DNA of 64,000 nucleotides from Salinicola acroporae (GCF_003206615.1 NZ_PZJW01000006.1:620001-684000); one strand, 5' to 3'; counted from the first letter of the stretch, positions 1-11,377 are shown. Program-made: numbers and translations. The notes: generated from the sequence alone by a model not told the origin.

Positions 1-1929
1 GTCAATGGTGGTCTTGCAGCGCTCCTTCGGTGGCAGGTTGTAGCCGGAGCACCCCAGGAACACGCCAGTCGATGCAATCCGAATCTGCATCGGCCGGCCG
101 CAGGTCGGACAGGCGATATCGGTCTCGACCGGCTCGTTGGGCCGCATGCCCTCCTCGCCCTCGGCACGCTCCAACTTGCGCTTGAAATCGGCATAGAAAG
201 CATCGAGAAGCCGCTGCCACTGCTCGTGCCCCTCGGCAACCTCGTCGAGACGGTCTTCCATCCGCGCCGTGAATCCGTAGTCCAGCAGGTCGTTGAACGA
301 CTCCACCAGGCGATCGGTGACGATCTCGCCCAGCTTCTCGGCGTAGAAACGCCGGTTGTCGAGCTTGGCGTAGCCCCTGTCCTGTATGGTCGAGATGATC
401 GCCGCGTAGGTCGAAGGGCGTCCGATCCCGCGCTTCTCGAGCTCCTTGACCAGGCTGGCCTCGGTGTAGCGCGCGGGGGGCTTGGTGAAGTGCTGCTGCG
501 GGTCGATCCGATCGACCGCGAGACTTGCGCCCTCGCCGATATCCGGCAGCTGGGTCTGCTCGTCCTTCTTGGCGATCGGCTTCATCACCCGGGTATAGCC
601 GTCGAACTTGAGCACGCGACCACGGGCCTTGAGCTCGAAGCCCGAGGTCTCGATCGTGAGGGTGGTGGCGAGATACTCCGCCGGCACCATCTGGCAGGCC
701 ACGAACTGACGCCAGATCAACTCGTAGAGCCGCTGGGCGTCACGCTCGACGGGCAGGTCGTCGGCCCGCTGGCTGACATTGGAGGGACGAATCGCTTCGT
801 GTGCCTCCTGGGCATTCTGCTTGCTCGAGTAGCGATTCGGCGCATCCGGCAGGTAACGCTCGCCGAACTCCGATTGAATGTAGTCGCGCACCCCGGTGAC
901 CGCATCCTGGGACAGGTTGGTCGAGTCGGTACGCATATAGGTGATGTAGCCGCCCTCGTAGAGCCGCTGGGCCAGCGTCATGGTCTTCTTGACCGAGAAT
1001 CCAAGACGCCCGCTCGCGGCCTGCTGCAGCGTCGAGGTGATGAACGGCGCATTGGGCTTGGAACTGGTCGGACGCGTTTCGCGACTGGTGACTTCCAGGG
1101 CGTCCTGACGCAGCGGGGCGATGCGCTCCAGGGTCTCCTGCTCGGAAGTCGGCCGGAATGCCTCACCATTCTGACGCACGACCTCGAAGCGTACCGGCTC
1201 GCCATCGGCGGTAACGGTATCCGCGTGTACGTCCCAGAACTCTTCCGGCACGAAGGCCCGGATATCGCGTTCCCGATCGACGATCAAGCGCACCGCCACC
1301 GACTGGACGCGCCCCGCCGACAGCCCTCGAGCGACCTTGCTCCAGAGCAGCGGGGAGATCATGAAGCCGACCACGCGATCCAGGAAACGCCGGCTCTGCT
1401 GCGCCTCGACCCGGGCGATATTGAGGGTGCCGGGCTGTTTGAAAGCTTCCTGGATGGCGTTCTTGGTGATCTCGTTGAAGACTACCCGCTTGTAGCGGGA
1501 GTCGTCGCCACCAATGGTCTCTTTCAAATGCCAGGCGATCGCTTCTCCCTCGCGATCCAGATCGGTCGCGAGATAAATAGTGTCGCTCTTGTCGGCGAGC
1601 TTCTTGAGCTCGTCGACCACCTTCTCCTTGCCCGGCAGGATCTCGTAGTTGGCCCGCCAGCCGTGTTCGGGATCGATCCCCATGCGGCGGATCAACTGAT
1701 CCCACTGCTTTTGCTTCTTGTAGCTCGCCTTCTCGTCCGGCGACATCTTGCGCGTGATCGCCGCCTGCTTGGCGCGCTCCTTGGGATCGCTGGCCTGCTT
1801 GGAGGAACCACTGGTCGGCAGATCACGAATATGCCCGACGCTCGATTTCACCACGAAATCGTTGCCGAGATACTTGTTGATGGTCTTGGCCTTGGCCGGT
1901 GACTCGACGATAACCAGTGACTTGCCCAT
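1..1929 (-). CDS. topA: DNA topoisomerase I, C-terminus beyond the left edge
   Basis: Type IA topoisomerase that relaxes negative supercoils by single-strand passage. Reading the minus strand from the ATG complementary to 1927-1929 gives 643 uninterrupted codons to the window edge. The protein opens with [16 protein letters not shown] and has the TOPRIM acidic motif [11 protein letters not shown] near residues 123-133. The active-site segment [10 protein letters not shown] carries the catalytic Tyr at about residue 331 (E. coli Tyr319). The start of a C4 zinc finger (CPTCGRPM) is visible near the edge, so roughly the last 200 residues (zinc ribbons) are missing only because the window ends. 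The family is usually about 865 residues. No frameshift is seen, and identification is certain. Confidence 0.97.
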   Translation of the reverse strand, partial: MGKSLVIVESPAKAKTINKYLGNDFVVKSSVGHIRDLPTSGSSKQASDPKERAKQAAITRKMSPDEKASYKKQKQWDQLIRRMGIDPEHGWRANYEILPGKEKVVDELKKLADKSDTIYLATDLDREGEAIAWHLKETIGGDDSRYKRVVFNEITKNAIQEAFKQPGTLNIARVEAQQSRRFLDRVVGFMISPLLWSKVARGLSAGRVQSVAVRLIVDRERDIRAFVPEEFWDVHADTVTADGEPVRFEVVRQNGEAFRPTSEQETLERIAPLRQDALEVTSRETRPTSSKPNAPFITSTLQQAASGRLGFSVKKTMTLAQRLYEGGYITYMRTDSTNLSQDAVTGVRDYIQSEFGERYLPDAPNRYSSKQNAQEAHEAIRPSNVSQRADDLPVERDAQRLYELIWRQFVACQMVPAEYLATTLTIETSGFELKARGRVLKFDGYTRVMKPIAKKDEQTQLPDIGEGASLAVDRIDPQQHFTKPPARYTEASLVKELEKRGIGRPSTYAAIISTIQDRGYAKLDNRRFYAEKLGEIVTDRLVESFNDLLDYGFTARMEDRLDEVAEGHEQWQRLLDAFYADFKRKLERAEGEEGMRPNEPVETDIACPTCGRPMQIRIASTGVFLGCSGYNLPPKERCKTTID

Positions 1930-1946
1930 AGCGCTCCTGCTTCTTT

Positions 1947-1978
1947 ATATCGTGCGGCGATTTGATATCGTGCGGCGA
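1947..1978. repeat. 14-bp direct repeat with 18-bp period upstream of topA
   Basis: ATATCGTGCGGCGA occurs at 1947-1960 and again at 1965-1978. It starts 18 bases upstream of the topA start codon, inside its leader or promoter. It could be a replication-slippage duplication or a pair of regulator sites; the sequence does not say which. Confidence 0.7.
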
Positions 1979-2370
1979 CCGATGACGTGCTCGACGGCCG
2001 CCTGGCTACCAGGGCCGGCCGGAAAATCCGCCTACCCTACCCTAGCCTTTCCCGAGGCGCCAGCCGTAGCTCGACTTTGAGCAGCAACGACAGCACCATG
2101 TCAATGGCCTTTCATCATGGGGCTGACGGGATGAATTCCAAGCGGCGAATACGGATTGCCCATGCGTTCTCTACCCTTCCTTTCATGTCCGGCCCTCGCC
2201 GGCACGCGACACTCGGGCAGAGTTCGTCATCACCCTGTCGCGCGGCCGTGATGCGATGCCAGTGGCTGTCGTCGGAACGCGCGCCATCTCGTGACGGCGC
2301 GACGTTTGTCGATAGTGTGGCCCTGTCGACGGTGGACCTGTCTATGATGAAATAGCTCATCAATGGGCTC

Positions 2371-2399
2371 CGGACAGGATGGCCCGCTTGTTGTAAAAT
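2371..2399 (+). promoter_or_regulatory. Putative sigma-70 promoter of pyk
   Basis: CGGACA (2371-2376), a 17-base spacer, then TAAAAT (2394-2399). The -10 matches the consensus at five of six positions and the -35 at four of six. Transcription would start near 2406, giving a leader of about 75 bases before pyk. This is a prediction from pattern only. Confidence 0.4.
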
Positions 2400-2481
2400 A
2401 ACCACATGCCATCGCCGCGTTTCGATTCCCCGATTTCCCGGCGCGGCGAGACGATTTCACTCAGTTGCCAGGAGAATTTCC

Positions 2482-3945
2482 ATGCAGCACGCGTTTCACG
2501 GCCCGATTCGCCGCACCAAGATCGTCGCCACCCTGGGACCCGCCACGGATCGCGAGGGAGTATTGGATGCGATCATCGAAGCCGGGGTCGACGTCGTTCG
2601 CTTGAACTTCTCCCACGGCAATCCCGAGGATCACCGGCGCCGCCTCAAGGCCGTGCGCGAGGCGGCGGATCGTCACGGCCGCGCCGTGGCGGCACTCGGC
2701 GACCTGCAGGGCCCCAAGATCCGGATCGCCCGTTTTGCCGCCGAGGGCGGCGTAAAGCTGGAGAAGGGACAAGCCTTCATACTCGACGTCTCGCTGGACC
2801 GCAACGCCGGCGACAGCGAACGCGTCGGTTGCGACTACGAGGAGCTGGCGGACGACGTCGAGGCGGGCGACAAGCTGCTGCTCGACGACGGCCGACTGGT
2901 ACTCGAGGTCGAGCGCATCGACGGTCCCCGGATCCACACCAAGGTCGTTGTTGGCGGCAAGCTGACCAACAACAAGGGTATCAACAAGCAAGGTGGCGGC
3001 CTGTCCGCGGCAGCCCTGACCGACAAGGACAAGGAAGACCTCAAGACGGCGATCGACATCGGCGTCGATTACCTTGCGGTCTCGTTCCCGCGCAGCGGCG
3101 CCGACATGCAGTACGCCCGCGAGCTGCTCGGCGAGGCCGGCCAGGAGATCGGTCTGGTCGCGAAAATCGAACGCGCCGAGGCGGTCGCCGACCCGGAAAC
3201 CCTGGACGACATCATCCGTGCCTCGGAAGCCGTCATGGTTGCCCGCGGCGACCTTGGCGTCGAGATTGGCGACGCCCAGCTGATCGGGGTCCAGAAACGG
3301 ATCATCGCGCGTGCCCGGACCCTCAACAAGGTGGTGATCACCGCCACCCAGATGATGGAATCGATGATCGAGTCGCCGCTGCCGACCCGGGCCGAGGTCT
3401 TCGACGTCGCCAACGCAGTGCTCGATGGCACGGACGCGGTCATGCTGTCGGCGGAGACCGCCGCCGGCGACTATCCGGTGGAAACCATTCGCGCCATGAA
3501 TCGGCTCTGCCTGGGCGCGGAGCGGGAACGTGCCGCACAGCAGTCCCAGCACCGCATCCACGAGGGTTTCACTCGCATCGACGAAACCCTGGCGCTGTCC
3601 GCCATGTACGCCGCCAACCATCTCTCCGGCGTGGTGGCAATCGCCTGTTTGACCGCCTCAGGCTACACGCCGCTGATCGCTTCGCGCATCCGCTCCGGAC
3701 TCCCGATCGTGGCGCTGGCCGAGACGCCCATGGTACAGCGTCGCATGGCCCTGTACCGGGGCGTGGTGTCACTGGTCTTCGACAGCTCGCGCTTCCCGTT
3801 GACCGAGATCAATGCCGGCGCGATCAAGGAGCTGGTCGACCGCGGGCTCGCCGACAAGGGCGATCACGTGATTCTGACCCGGGGCGACCACATGAACGCC
3901 CATGGCGGCACCAACACCATGAAGATCATCCAGGTCGAGGAATAG
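2482..3945 (+). CDS. pyk: Pyruvate kinase
   Basis: Converts phosphoenolpyruvate and ADP to pyruvate and ATP in the last step of glycolysis and the Entner-Doudoroff route. The 487 residues match the PykA-type length. Visible motifs are RRTKIVATLGPA at the N-terminus, RLNFSHG and GDLQGPKIR for metal and phosphate binding, and the signature VAKIERAEA with its catalytic Lys near residue 229. MMESMIESPLPTRAEV and DAVMLSAETAAGDYP follow, then a C-terminal allosteric domain. The ATG follows AGGAGA at 2470-2475. The gene is monocistronic, with a promoter upstream and a strong terminator behind it. Its convergent neighbour makes pyruvate carboxylase, so both genes act at the pyruvate node. Confidence 0.96.
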   Translation: MQHAFHGPIRRTKIVATLGPATDREGVLDAIIEAGVDVVRLNFSHGNPEDHRRRLKAVREAADRHGRAVAALGDLQGPKIRIARFAAEGGVKLEKGQAFILDVSLDRNAGDSERVGCDYEELADDVEAGDKLLLDDGRLVLEVERIDGPRIHTKVVVGGKLTNNKGINKQGGGLSAAALTDKDKEDLKTAIDIGVDYLAVSFPRSGADMQYARELLGEAGQEIGLVAKIERAEAVADPETLDDIIRASEAVMVARGDLGVEIGDAQLIGVQKRIIARARTLNKVVITATQMMESMIESPLPTRAEVFDVANAVLDGTDAVMLSAETAAGDYPVETIRAMNRLCLGAERERAAQQSQHRIHEGFTRIDETLALSAMYAANHLSGVVAIACLTASGYTPLIASRIRSGLPIVALAETPMVQRRMALYRGVVSLVFDSSRFPLTEINAGAIKELVDRGLADKGDHVILTRGDHMNAHGGTNTMKIIQVEE

Positions 3946-3986
3946 GCCGCGCGTCAGCCGGCACACGACCGATCCACGTGAAAGAA

Positions 3987-4011
3987 CGCGGAGCCTGGGC
4001 TCCGCGTTTTT
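3987..4011 (+). terminator. Rho-independent terminator of pyk
   Basis: An 8-bp perfect stem CGCGGAGC / GCTCCGCG with a 4-base loop (3987-4006) is followed by TTTTT (4007-4011). It lies between the convergent pyk and pycB genes. An A-rich flank on the left (AAAGAA) may let it work in both directions. Confidence 0.85.
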
Positions 4012-4037
4012 CGTCATGCCGTCAGTGACCGGGACCG

Positions 4038-5855
4038 CTACTCGATTTCGACCAGGACCTCGCCGGGCGTCACCCGGTCCCCCTTGGCCACGTGGACGGC
4101 CTTGACCGTACCACCGATTCTCGCCTGGACCTCGGTCTCCATCTTCATCGCCTCGGTGATCAACACAGCCTGCCCTTCCTTGACGCTATCGCCCTCGGCG
4201 ACCAGCACGTCGACGATATTCCCCGGCATCGACGTGGTGACGTGTCCCGGAGAGCTGGCCTTGGCTCGTCCACCGCTCTTGCCTTCCTGGACGAACTCGT
4301 CCTTGGCCTCGAACACGACTTCCTCAGGCATGCCGTCCAGCGTCAGATAGACCCGGCGCTTGCGGCCACTGCCGCTGCCGACACCGGTGATCTGCACCTC
4401 GTATGACTCGCCGTGGACGTCGATCACGAACTCGGTCGGCACGCCCTCGGACACCGGCCGACCGCCGCCTGAAGCCTCGGCCGCCGGAATCGGTTCGGCC
4501 ACCAGGGTGCCGTCGCGCCGCCCCTGCAGGTACTCCCGACCGAGGTCGGGGAACATGGCGAAGGTCAGCACGTCCTCCTCGCTGTTGGCGAGATCGCCGA
4601 TCTCCTGCTCGAGCTTGGCCATCTCGGGCTTGATGTGGTCGGCGGGCCGGCCATCGTCGACCGACTCGTTGCCGATCGCCTTGCGACGAACCTCCGCATT
4701 CACTTCCGCGGGCGGCTGGCCGTAGCCGCCCAGCAGGTACCGCTTCACTTCGTTGGTGATCGACTTGTAACGCTCGCCGGTCAGCACGTTCATGGCGGCC
4801 TGGGTACCGACGATCTGCGAGGTCGGCGTCACCAGCGGCGGATAGCCAAGATCGGCACGGACCTTGGGGATCTCGTCGAATACGTCCTGGATCCGGCCCA
4901 GGGCATTCTGCTCTTTCATCTGATTGGCGAGATTCGACATCATCCCGCCTGGCACCTGCCAGATCTGCACGCTGACGTCCTCGCGGGTGTACTCGCTTTC
5001 GAAAGCCGCGTATTTCTTGCGGACCTCGCGGAAGTAGTCGCCGATCTCCTTCAACGCCACTAGGTCCAGGCCGGTGTCGTAGGGCGTGTCCTGGAACGCT
5101 GCCACCATCGCCTCGGTCGACGGATGACTGGTACCTCCGGCAAAGGCGGAGATGCAGGTATCGATATGTCGACACCCCGCCTCGACCGCCTTCATCTGAC
5201 TCAGGGACGCGAGCCCGGATGTCGCGTGCGCGTGGAGATGGACCGGAACGTCTACCGCCTCGACCAGCGCCTCCACCAGCTCGCCGGTCGCGTACGGCGT
5301 CAGCAGACCCGCCATATCCTTGATCACGATGGAGTCGGCTCCCATGTCGACGAGTCGCTTGGCCTGCTCGACGTACATCTCACGGGTATGAACCGGGCTG
5401 ACGGTGTAGCAGATCGTCCCCTGGGCGTGCTTGCCGCTGGCCTTGACCGCTTTCATGGCGGTCTCGAGATTGCGCAGGTCGTTCAACGCATCGAAGACCC
5501 GGAAGATGTCGATCCCGTTGTCGGCCGAACGCGCGACGAAGCGCTCGACGACATCGTCCGCGTAGTGACGATAGCCGAGCAGGTTCTGACCCCGCAGCAG
5601 CATCTGCAGCGGCGTGTCGGGGAGCGCCTCGCGGAGCGACTGCAGGCGTTCCCAAGGGTCCTCCTTCAGAAATCGTACGCAGGCGTCGAAAGTGGCACCA
5701 CCCCACACCTCCAGGGAGTGGAACCCGATCGCGTCGAGCTTGGCGCAGATCGGCAGCATGTCCTCGGTGCGCATGCGCGTGGCAAGCAGCGATTGATGCC
5801 CGTCTCGCAGAACGACATCGCTGATCTTGACGGATGACGGCTCGGCTTGGTTCAT
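4038..5855 (-). CDS. pycB: Pyruvate carboxylase subunit B (OadA-type carboxyltransferase with biotin domain)
   Basis: Transfers carboxyl groups between biotin and pyruvate/oxaloacetate. The 605 residues hold an N-terminal carboxyltransferase barrel (VVLRDGHQSLLATR, metal-binding HLHAHATSG), a conserved carboxylase domain, a Gly/Ser-rich linker near residues 465-530, and a C-terminal biotinyl domain with the biotinylation site EAMKMET. The ATG is preceded by GGAGA. It lies 55 bases behind the biotin-carboxylase gene, so together they form a two-subunit pyruvate carboxylase as in Pseudomonas. No membrane beta or gamma subunit genes of the sodium-pumping oxaloacetate decarboxylase are present, which favours the anaplerotic role. 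The alternative name is oadA. Confidence 0.9.
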   Translation of the reverse strand: MNQAEPSSVKISDVVLRDGHQSLLATRMRTEDMLPICAKLDAIGFHSLEVWGGATFDACVRFLKEDPWERLQSLREALPDTPLQMLLRGQNLLGYRHYADDVVERFVARSADNGIDIFRVFDALNDLRNLETAMKAVKASGKHAQGTICYTVSPVHTREMYVEQAKRLVDMGADSIVIKDMAGLLTPYATGELVEALVEAVDVPVHLHAHATSGLASLSQMKAVEAGCRHIDTCISAFAGGTSHPSTEAMVAAFQDTPYDTGLDLVALKEIGDYFREVRKKYAAFESEYTREDVSVQIWQVPGGMMSNLANQMKEQNALGRIQDVFDEIPKVRADLGYPPLVTPTSQIVGTQAAMNVLTGERYKSITNEVKRYLLGGYGQPPAEVNAEVRRKAIGNESVDDGRPADHIKPEMAKLEQEIGDLANSEEDVLTFAMFPDLGREYLQGRRDGTLVAEPIPAAEASGGGRPVSEGVPTEFVIDVHGESYEVQITGVGSGSGRKRRVYLTLDGMPEEVVFEAKDEFVQEGKSGGRAKASSPGHVTTSMPGNIVDVLVAEGDSVKEGQAVLITEAMKMETEVQARIGGTVKAVHVAKGDRVTPGEVLVEIE

Positions 5856-5910
5856 TCTTGTCTCCTGATTCTGGTCCCGATCGATTCGTCGTGTTCCAAG
5901 TGGGTCCCGC

Positions 5911-7326
<1,416 letters not shown>

Positions 7327-7423
7327 CGTAAGCTCTCCCGGTAGGCGGATGAACGTTGGTTACCGTTTACCCTACGCTAGCCACCCGGGACCCAATAGAA
7401 AAATTGATATTTTTTTGCCAACC

Positions 7424-7441
7424 TATAAGCTCTACCTTATA
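7424..7441. promoter_or_regulatory. Putative LysR-type operator between pycA and its regulator
   Basis: TATAAGCTCTACCTTATA is a perfect 6+6 dyad (TATAAG / CTTATA) around a 6-base centre. It contains the T-N11-A pattern typical of LysR-family sites and lies in an AT-rich stretch 23 bases before the divergent LysR start and about 100 bases before pycA. That position suits autoregulation of the regulator and activation of pycA-pycB. Confidence 0.6.
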
Positions 7442-7463
7442 CCTGACCGCGAGAGCGTAACGA

Positions 7464-8450
7464 ATGTCGAGACCCAACCTGCTCAATCGCCTGACATTTC
7501 GTCAGCTCCAGGTCTTTCAGGCCGTCCACCGGCAACAGTCCTACTCACGCGCGGCGGAGCAGCTGGGCCTGACGCAGCCCGCCGTCAGCGCCCAGATCCG
7601 GCAGCTCGAGCAGGCCCTGGCCCAGCCACTGTTCAAGTATGCCGGCAAGACGCTTCACATCCTGCCGGCCGCCGATGCCCTGGCAGCTTCGGTGCAGTCG
7701 ATCTTCGGCCAGGTCTCCAGCCTCCAGATGGAGCTGTCGGAACTGGCCGGCACCATACGCGGCGAACTCAACCTGGCCGCCGTCTCGACCGCGCAATACG
7801 TGGTGCCGCACATTCTGGCCCGCTTTCGCGCCCGCTATCCGGAGGTCCAGATTCGGTTGCGCGTCTGCAACCGGGGGCAGGCACTCGAGCGGTTGGCGGA
7901 AAGGCGAGATGATCTCGTGATCATGGGCATGGTGCCGGACGACCCCAATCTGGTCTTCATGCCCATTCTGGACAACGAATTGATTCCCGTGGTGTGGCCG
8001 GGCCATCCACTGGTGACCGCCGAGAGAGCCACCCTCGAGGATTTCGCGAGGCACTACCTGCTGATGAGGGAGCCGGGGTCTGGAGCCCGAACGGCCTTCG
8101 AGGATTTCGCGGCACGGGAACGCATTTCACTCCCCCACACCATCGAACTCGGCACCAACGAGGCCATCAAGCAGGGGGTCATGGCGCATCTTGGAGTCGC
8201 CGTGCTACCGAGACTGGCGGTGCAACTGGAGCTCGCGTCGGGCTTGCTGGCGAGCCCGGCGATACCGGGCTTCCCGCTGCGGCGCTCGTGGTGCACGGTC
8301 TACCCCAAGGATCGCTACCCGACACCGGTGACGGAACTCTTTCTACGTTTCGTGCGCGAACTGCTGCCGGAGCTGAACGCCCATTTCCGGGCCCCCATGA
8401 CGCCAATCGAGACGCCGACCTTACTCTGCCTTCCCGCCGACGATGGCTAG
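7464..8450 (+). CDS. LysR-family regulator, PycR/CbbR-like
   Basis: Transcription factor of 328 residues. An N-terminal winged helix (LTFRQLQVFQAVHRQQSYSR, then LTQPAVSAQIRQLE as recognition helix) precedes a two-lobed effector domain. It is divergent from pycA-pycB with 137 bases between start codons, the same arrangement as the Pseudomonas pyruvate carboxylase genes and their LysR regulator. The effector domain looks like the CbbR subgroup of RuBisCO regulators, but no Calvin-cycle genes are nearby, so regulation of pyruvate carboxylase is the better inference. It ends six bases from the convergent GAF gene. Confidence 0.85.
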   Translation: MSRPNLLNRLTFRQLQVFQAVHRQQSYSRAAEQLGLTQPAVSAQIRQLEQALAQPLFKYAGKTLHILPAADALAASVQSIFGQVSSLQMELSELAGTIRGELNLAAVSTAQYVVPHILARFRARYPEVQIRLRVCNRGQALERLAERRDDLVIMGMVPDDPNLVFMPILDNELIPVVWPGHPLVTAERATLEDFARHYLLMREPGSGARTAFEDFAARERISLPHTIELGTNEAIKQGVMAHLGVAVLPRLAVQLELASGLLASPAIPGFPLRRSWCTVYPKDRYPTPVTELFLRFVRELLPELNAHFRAPMTPIETPTLLCLPADDG

Positions 8451-8456
8451 AATCGA

Positions 8457-8987
8457 TCAGGCCTGAGCCTGCACCTCGCGAAGGTTGGCGCGAACACGCA
8501 GCACGTGCAGCTGGATCAACTCCTCGGCCTGGGCGGCAAGCAACTTCATGCGCTGCATACTGGTCTCTTCGAACGTGCGCGGGAGCGTGTCGATCAGACA
8601 GAGGGTACCGACACAGATATCCGGCGCCACGAACAGCGGATAGCCCGCATAGAAGCGGATGAACGGCGCCCCCGTCACCAGCGGGTTGTCCGAAAACCTG
8701 GGGTCTCGCAACGCGTTGTTGACCACCATCGGCTGGCCGTCGGCCACGACGTGGCCGCAGAACGAGATACGCCTCGGCGTCTCGCACACACTCAACCCCT
8801 GACGTGACTTGAACCACTGCCGGTCTTCGTCGATCAGCGTGATCAACGATATCGGCACGTCGAAAATCTGCGTTGCCAGCTCCGTCAACCGGTCGAAGCC
8901 TTCATCCGCATTGGAATCGAGCAGTTGCAGGTCCTGCAGGGCGCTCAAGCGCTCCTTCTCCCGCCCGGGCATGCTAGGTGCGATCAT
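8457..8987 (-). CDS. GAF domain protein
   Basis: A 176-residue soluble protein that is a single GAF domain with short flanks: FDRLTELATQIFDVPISLI, DRQWFKSRQGL, and RISFCGHVVADGQP. The segment around the conserved SFC is typical of the GAF subgroup found in front of GGDEF or histidine kinase domains. Here no output domain follows, so it may be a stand-alone sensor or partner protein. An in-frame start further upstream (9131) exists, but the ATG at 8985-8987 has GAAGAG at the right distance and coincides with the start of conserved sequence. Ligand and function are unknown. Confidence 0.75.
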   Translation of the reverse strand: MIAPSMPGREKERLSALQDLQLLDSNADEGFDRLTELATQIFDVPISLITLIDEDRQWFKSRQGLSVCETPRRISFCGHVVADGQPMVVNNALRDPRFSDNPLVTGAPFIRFYAGYPLFVAPDICVGTLCLIDTLPRTFEETSMQRMKLLAAQAEELIQLHVLRVRANLREVQAQA

Positions 8988-9230
8988 AGTTTGACTCTTC
9001 AGTACGGACACATCATGGGGGGTTGTATGGATATCATCGTAGTCGCGTTCGATGAGATGGCCACGGCACGGACGCCACTCATCGAGCCGAGATGATTGAT
9101 TGAAAATCCTGTCTCGCGCGGAACGAATCACTACTGCAGTACGCCGCTACCGCGACACCGGATGCATCGACACCCGAAAAACCATCGCCGGCCAACCCCG
9201 CGCTGCGGGAATCATGCGCCAGACACGGCA

Positions 9231-9259
9231 CGGGCCCACCGATGGCGACGGTGGGCCCG
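9231..9259 (-). terminator. Hairpin behind lipA
   Basis: A perfect 11-bp stem CGGGCCCACCG / CGGTGGGCCCG with a 7-base loop lies 24 bases past the lipA stop codon. There is no T-run on the minus-strand side, so it may end transcription weakly or only protect the mRNA 3' end. Confidence 0.55.
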
Positions 9260-9283
9260 GCCGATATTCGCTTCAGAGGGGCG

Positions 9284-10273
9284 TTACTTTACTTCGACCC
9301 CGTGGGCCTGCTTGTCGGCGTGGTACGAGGAACGCACCAGCGGCCCGGACGCGACATGGGTGAATCCCATGCTTCTGCCCTGCTCGGCGAACCAGTCGAA
9401 CGTCGTGGGATGGACCCAGCGATCGACGGGCAGATGGTTGCGAGACGGCTGCATGTACTGCCCCAGCGTCAACATGTCGACGTTGTGCGCACGCAGGTCA
9501 CGCATGACCTCGATGACCTGCTCGTCGGTCTCGCCCACCCCGAGCATCAGCCCCGACTTGGTCATGACTTCCGGGCGGCGCGCCTTGTAACCCTTCAACA
9601 GGTCCAGCGACCACTGATAGTCGGCGCCGGGCCGCACCTTGCGGTAGAGCGACGGCACCGTCTCCAGATTGTGGTTGAAAACGTCGGGCGCCTCGCCTTC
9701 CAGAATGTCGAGCGCCACCTGCATCCGGCCGCGAAAATCGGGTACCAGAACCTCGATCTCGATCTCCGGGCTGTCACGCCGGATCTCGCGAATGCAGTTG
9801 GCGAAGTGCTGCGCGCCACCGTCGCGCAGATCATCCCGATCCACCGAGGTCACGACGACATAGTTGAGCCGCATTTCGGCGATGGCTTCAGCCAACTCGC
9901 GCGGCTCCTTCTCGTTGAGCGCATTGGGTCGACCGTGCGCGACATCGCAGAACGGGCAGCGGCGAGTGCAGATGTCACCCATGATCATGAACGTCGCCGT
10001 ACCGCCGCTGAAGCACTCGCCCAGATTGGGGCAGGATGCCTCTTCGCACACGGTGTGCAATCCGTGCTTTCGCAGCGTCTGCTTGATATGCGTCACCTGC
10101 GGGGAAACCGGCATCCTGACCCTCAGCCAGTCCGGCTTCTTCGGCAGCGTTTCGGTCGGAATGACCTTGACGGGAATCCGCGACACCTTGTCGGCACCGC
10201 GCAGTTTGACACCCCGCTCGGCGCGAGCAGGCTTCTTGGCCGCGGGCGTTTGCATCACTGTCGTCTCGGTCAT
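9284..10273 (-). CDS. lipA: Lipoyl synthase
   Basis: Radical-SAM enzyme that inserts two sulfurs into octanoyl groups bound to the E2 subunits of 2-oxoacid dehydrogenases and to GcvH. The 329 residues show the auxiliary cluster cysteines (C76, C81, C87 in [12 protein letters not shown]), the radical-SAM CX3CX2C motif (C102, C106, C109 in CTRRCPFC) and the C-terminal RSSYHAD. AGGAAGGGA stands before the ATG. It lies 35 bases behind lipB, so the two lipoate genes are probably cotranscribed. Confidence 0.96.
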   Translation of the reverse strand: MTETTVMQTPAAKKPARAERGVKLRGADKVSRIPVKVIPTETLPKKPDWLRVRMPVSPQVTHIKQTLRKHGLHTVCEEASCPNLGECFSGGTATFMIMGDICTRRCPFCDVAHGRPNALNEKEPRELAEAIAEMRLNYVVVTSVDRDDLRDGGAQHFANCIREIRRDSPEIEIEVLVPDFRGRMQVALDILEGEAPDVFNHNLETVPSLYRKVRPGADYQWSLDLLKGYKARRPEVMTKSGLMLGVGETDEQVIEVMRDLRAHNVDMLTLGQYMQPSRNHLPVDRWVHPTTFDWFAEQGRSMGFTHVASGPLVRSSYHADKQAHGVEVK

Positions 10274-10308
10274 AGGTCCCTTCCTGATAGGTCTTGGAGC
10301 GCCGGTAG

Positions 10309-10986
10309 CTACACGGTCGCTACCGGTTCAAAAGCTTGTGGCCACCGGGGTTTCGCTTCGAGCTCCACCGCCAGCCGCTGCGCGAGGCAGTCGGCCAACC
10401 TCGTGGCTTCACGGTCAAACGAGATCGGCCCGGGTAGATGATCGCGCAGTTGAGTCATCCTCAGGTCCGAATAGCCGCACGGATTGATGCGAGAAAATGG
10501 AGAAAGATCCATATCGACATTGAGAGCGACCCCATGAAAGCTGCACCCCCGCCGAATCCGCAGACCCAACGAGGCAATCTTGTCATCGCCGACATACACC
10601 CCCGGGGCGTCAGGGCGCGCCTGCGCCAGGATGCCGTGGCAGGCCAGCAGATCGACGACAGCGCCCTCGAGCAACGTCACCAGCTCGCGCACGCCCAGCC
10701 CCCGGCGACGAACGTCCAGCAGCGGGTACAGCACGATCTGGCCCGGCCCATGATAGGTCACCTGCCCGCCTCGATCACTGGCCACCACCGGGATATCGCC
10801 AGGCATCAACAAGTGCTCCGGCTTGCCCGCCCGCCCTTGCGTGAACACGGGTTCATGCTCGACCAGCCACAGCTGGTCCGGCTCCTGGCTATCGCGACCA
10901 TCGGTAAAGCGCGACATCGCCTGCCAGACCGGCAGGTAGGGCTGGCGTCCGAGGCGGTAGAGTGACAGCGCGGACATCGGCGTCAT
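10309..10986 (-). CDS. lipB: Octanoyl-ACP:protein octanoyltransferase
   Basis: Moves octanoate from acyl carrier protein to lipoyl domains, supplying the substrate of LipA. The 225 residues carry the substrate-loop motif [15 protein letters not shown], the catalytic Lys in [12 protein letters not shown] and the catalytic Cys in INPCGY. Its start overlaps the ybeD stop by ATGA (10983-10986), indicating translational coupling. Order ybeD-lipB-lipA is the standard gammaproteobacterial one. Confidence 0.95.
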   Translation of the reverse strand: MTPMSALSLYRLGRQPYLPVWQAMSRFTDGRDSQEPDQLWLVEHEPVFTQGRAGKPEHLLMPGDIPVVASDRGGQVTYHGPGQIVLYPLLDVRRRGLGVRELVTLLEGAVVDLLACHGILAQARPDAPGVYVGDDKIASLGLRIRRGCSFHGVALNVDMDLSPFSRINPCGYSDLRMTQLRDHLPGPISFDREATRLADCLAQRLAVELEAKPRWPQAFEPVATV

Positions 10987-11270
10987 AGCACCATGTGAAC
11001 CCGACCGGTCGCTTTCAGATCCTGGAACAGCGCATTCAACTGCTCCTCTCCAGTGGCCCGAATGACCACGCGGAGTGACTGAAATCGGCCATTGCGGCTG
11101 TCCGACAATTTGATCGACGCCGTATCGAATCCTGGCGCATGACGTTCGATCACGTTGCTGACGACCGCCACGAAGTCATCGGCGGCGTCGCCAACCACCC
11201 GTATCGGGTAATCGCAGGGAAACTCGACCTTGGGCCGGGGAAGATCAACATCACTGGGAGTCTGGGTCAT
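10983..11270 (-). CDS. ybeD: YbeD family protein (DUF493)
   Basis: Small 95-residue ferredoxin-fold protein ([14 protein letters not shown] at residues 14-27, ending in GRVHMVL). The family is widely found beside lipB and resembles ACT-like regulatory domains. The biochemical role is not established; the context suggests a link to lipoylation or to the peptidoglycan genes upstream. The stop codon overlaps the lipB start. Confidence 0.9.
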   Translation of the reverse strand: MTQTPSDVDLPRPKVEFPCDYPIRVVGDAADDFVAVVSNVIERHAPGFDTASIKLSDSRNGRFQSLRVVIRATGEEQLNALFQDLKATGRVHMVL

Positions 11271-11377
11271 GGCATCTGGGCATGGAAGACATTTCCGAGC
11301 ATTCTACTCAACATTACCCGACTCACCAACCGAAGCCCGACCCAGCACTCCGGGGGAATTCTCCCGAAGCGCCAGGA

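Larger units (their letters stand above)
1930..2481. other. Divergent intergenic region between topA and pyk
   Basis: This is a 552-base non-coding stretch between divergent genes. It holds a short tandem duplication beside topA and a sigma-70-like promoter for pyk. The short open frames inside it have no recognisable protein character, no good ribosome binding site and biased composition, so I call no gene. The topA promoter must lie here, but I could not place it. Confidence 0.6.

Noticed and set aside
226-1902. 558-codon open frame on the plus strand
   Set aside because: Antisense shadow of topA; high-GC third positions keep the opposite strand open. topA is confirmed by its motifs on the minus strand.
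1987-2460. Short frames on both strands between topA and pyk
   Set aside because: No ribosome binding site, no domain, low-complexity Ser/Arg composition.
2406-4028. 540-codon and 386-codon frames overlapping pyk on both strands
   Set aside because: Arg/Gly/Pro-rich shadows with no domain; pyk has its full set of motifs.
7464-8450. Assignment of the LysR gene as a Calvin-cycle regulator (CbbR)
   Set aside because: No RuBisCO or phosphoribulokinase gene nearby, whereas the divergent pyruvate carboxylase genes match a known arrangement.
9242-10441. 399-codon plus-strand frame
   Set aside because: Antisense to lipA and lipB, which carry all catalytic residues.
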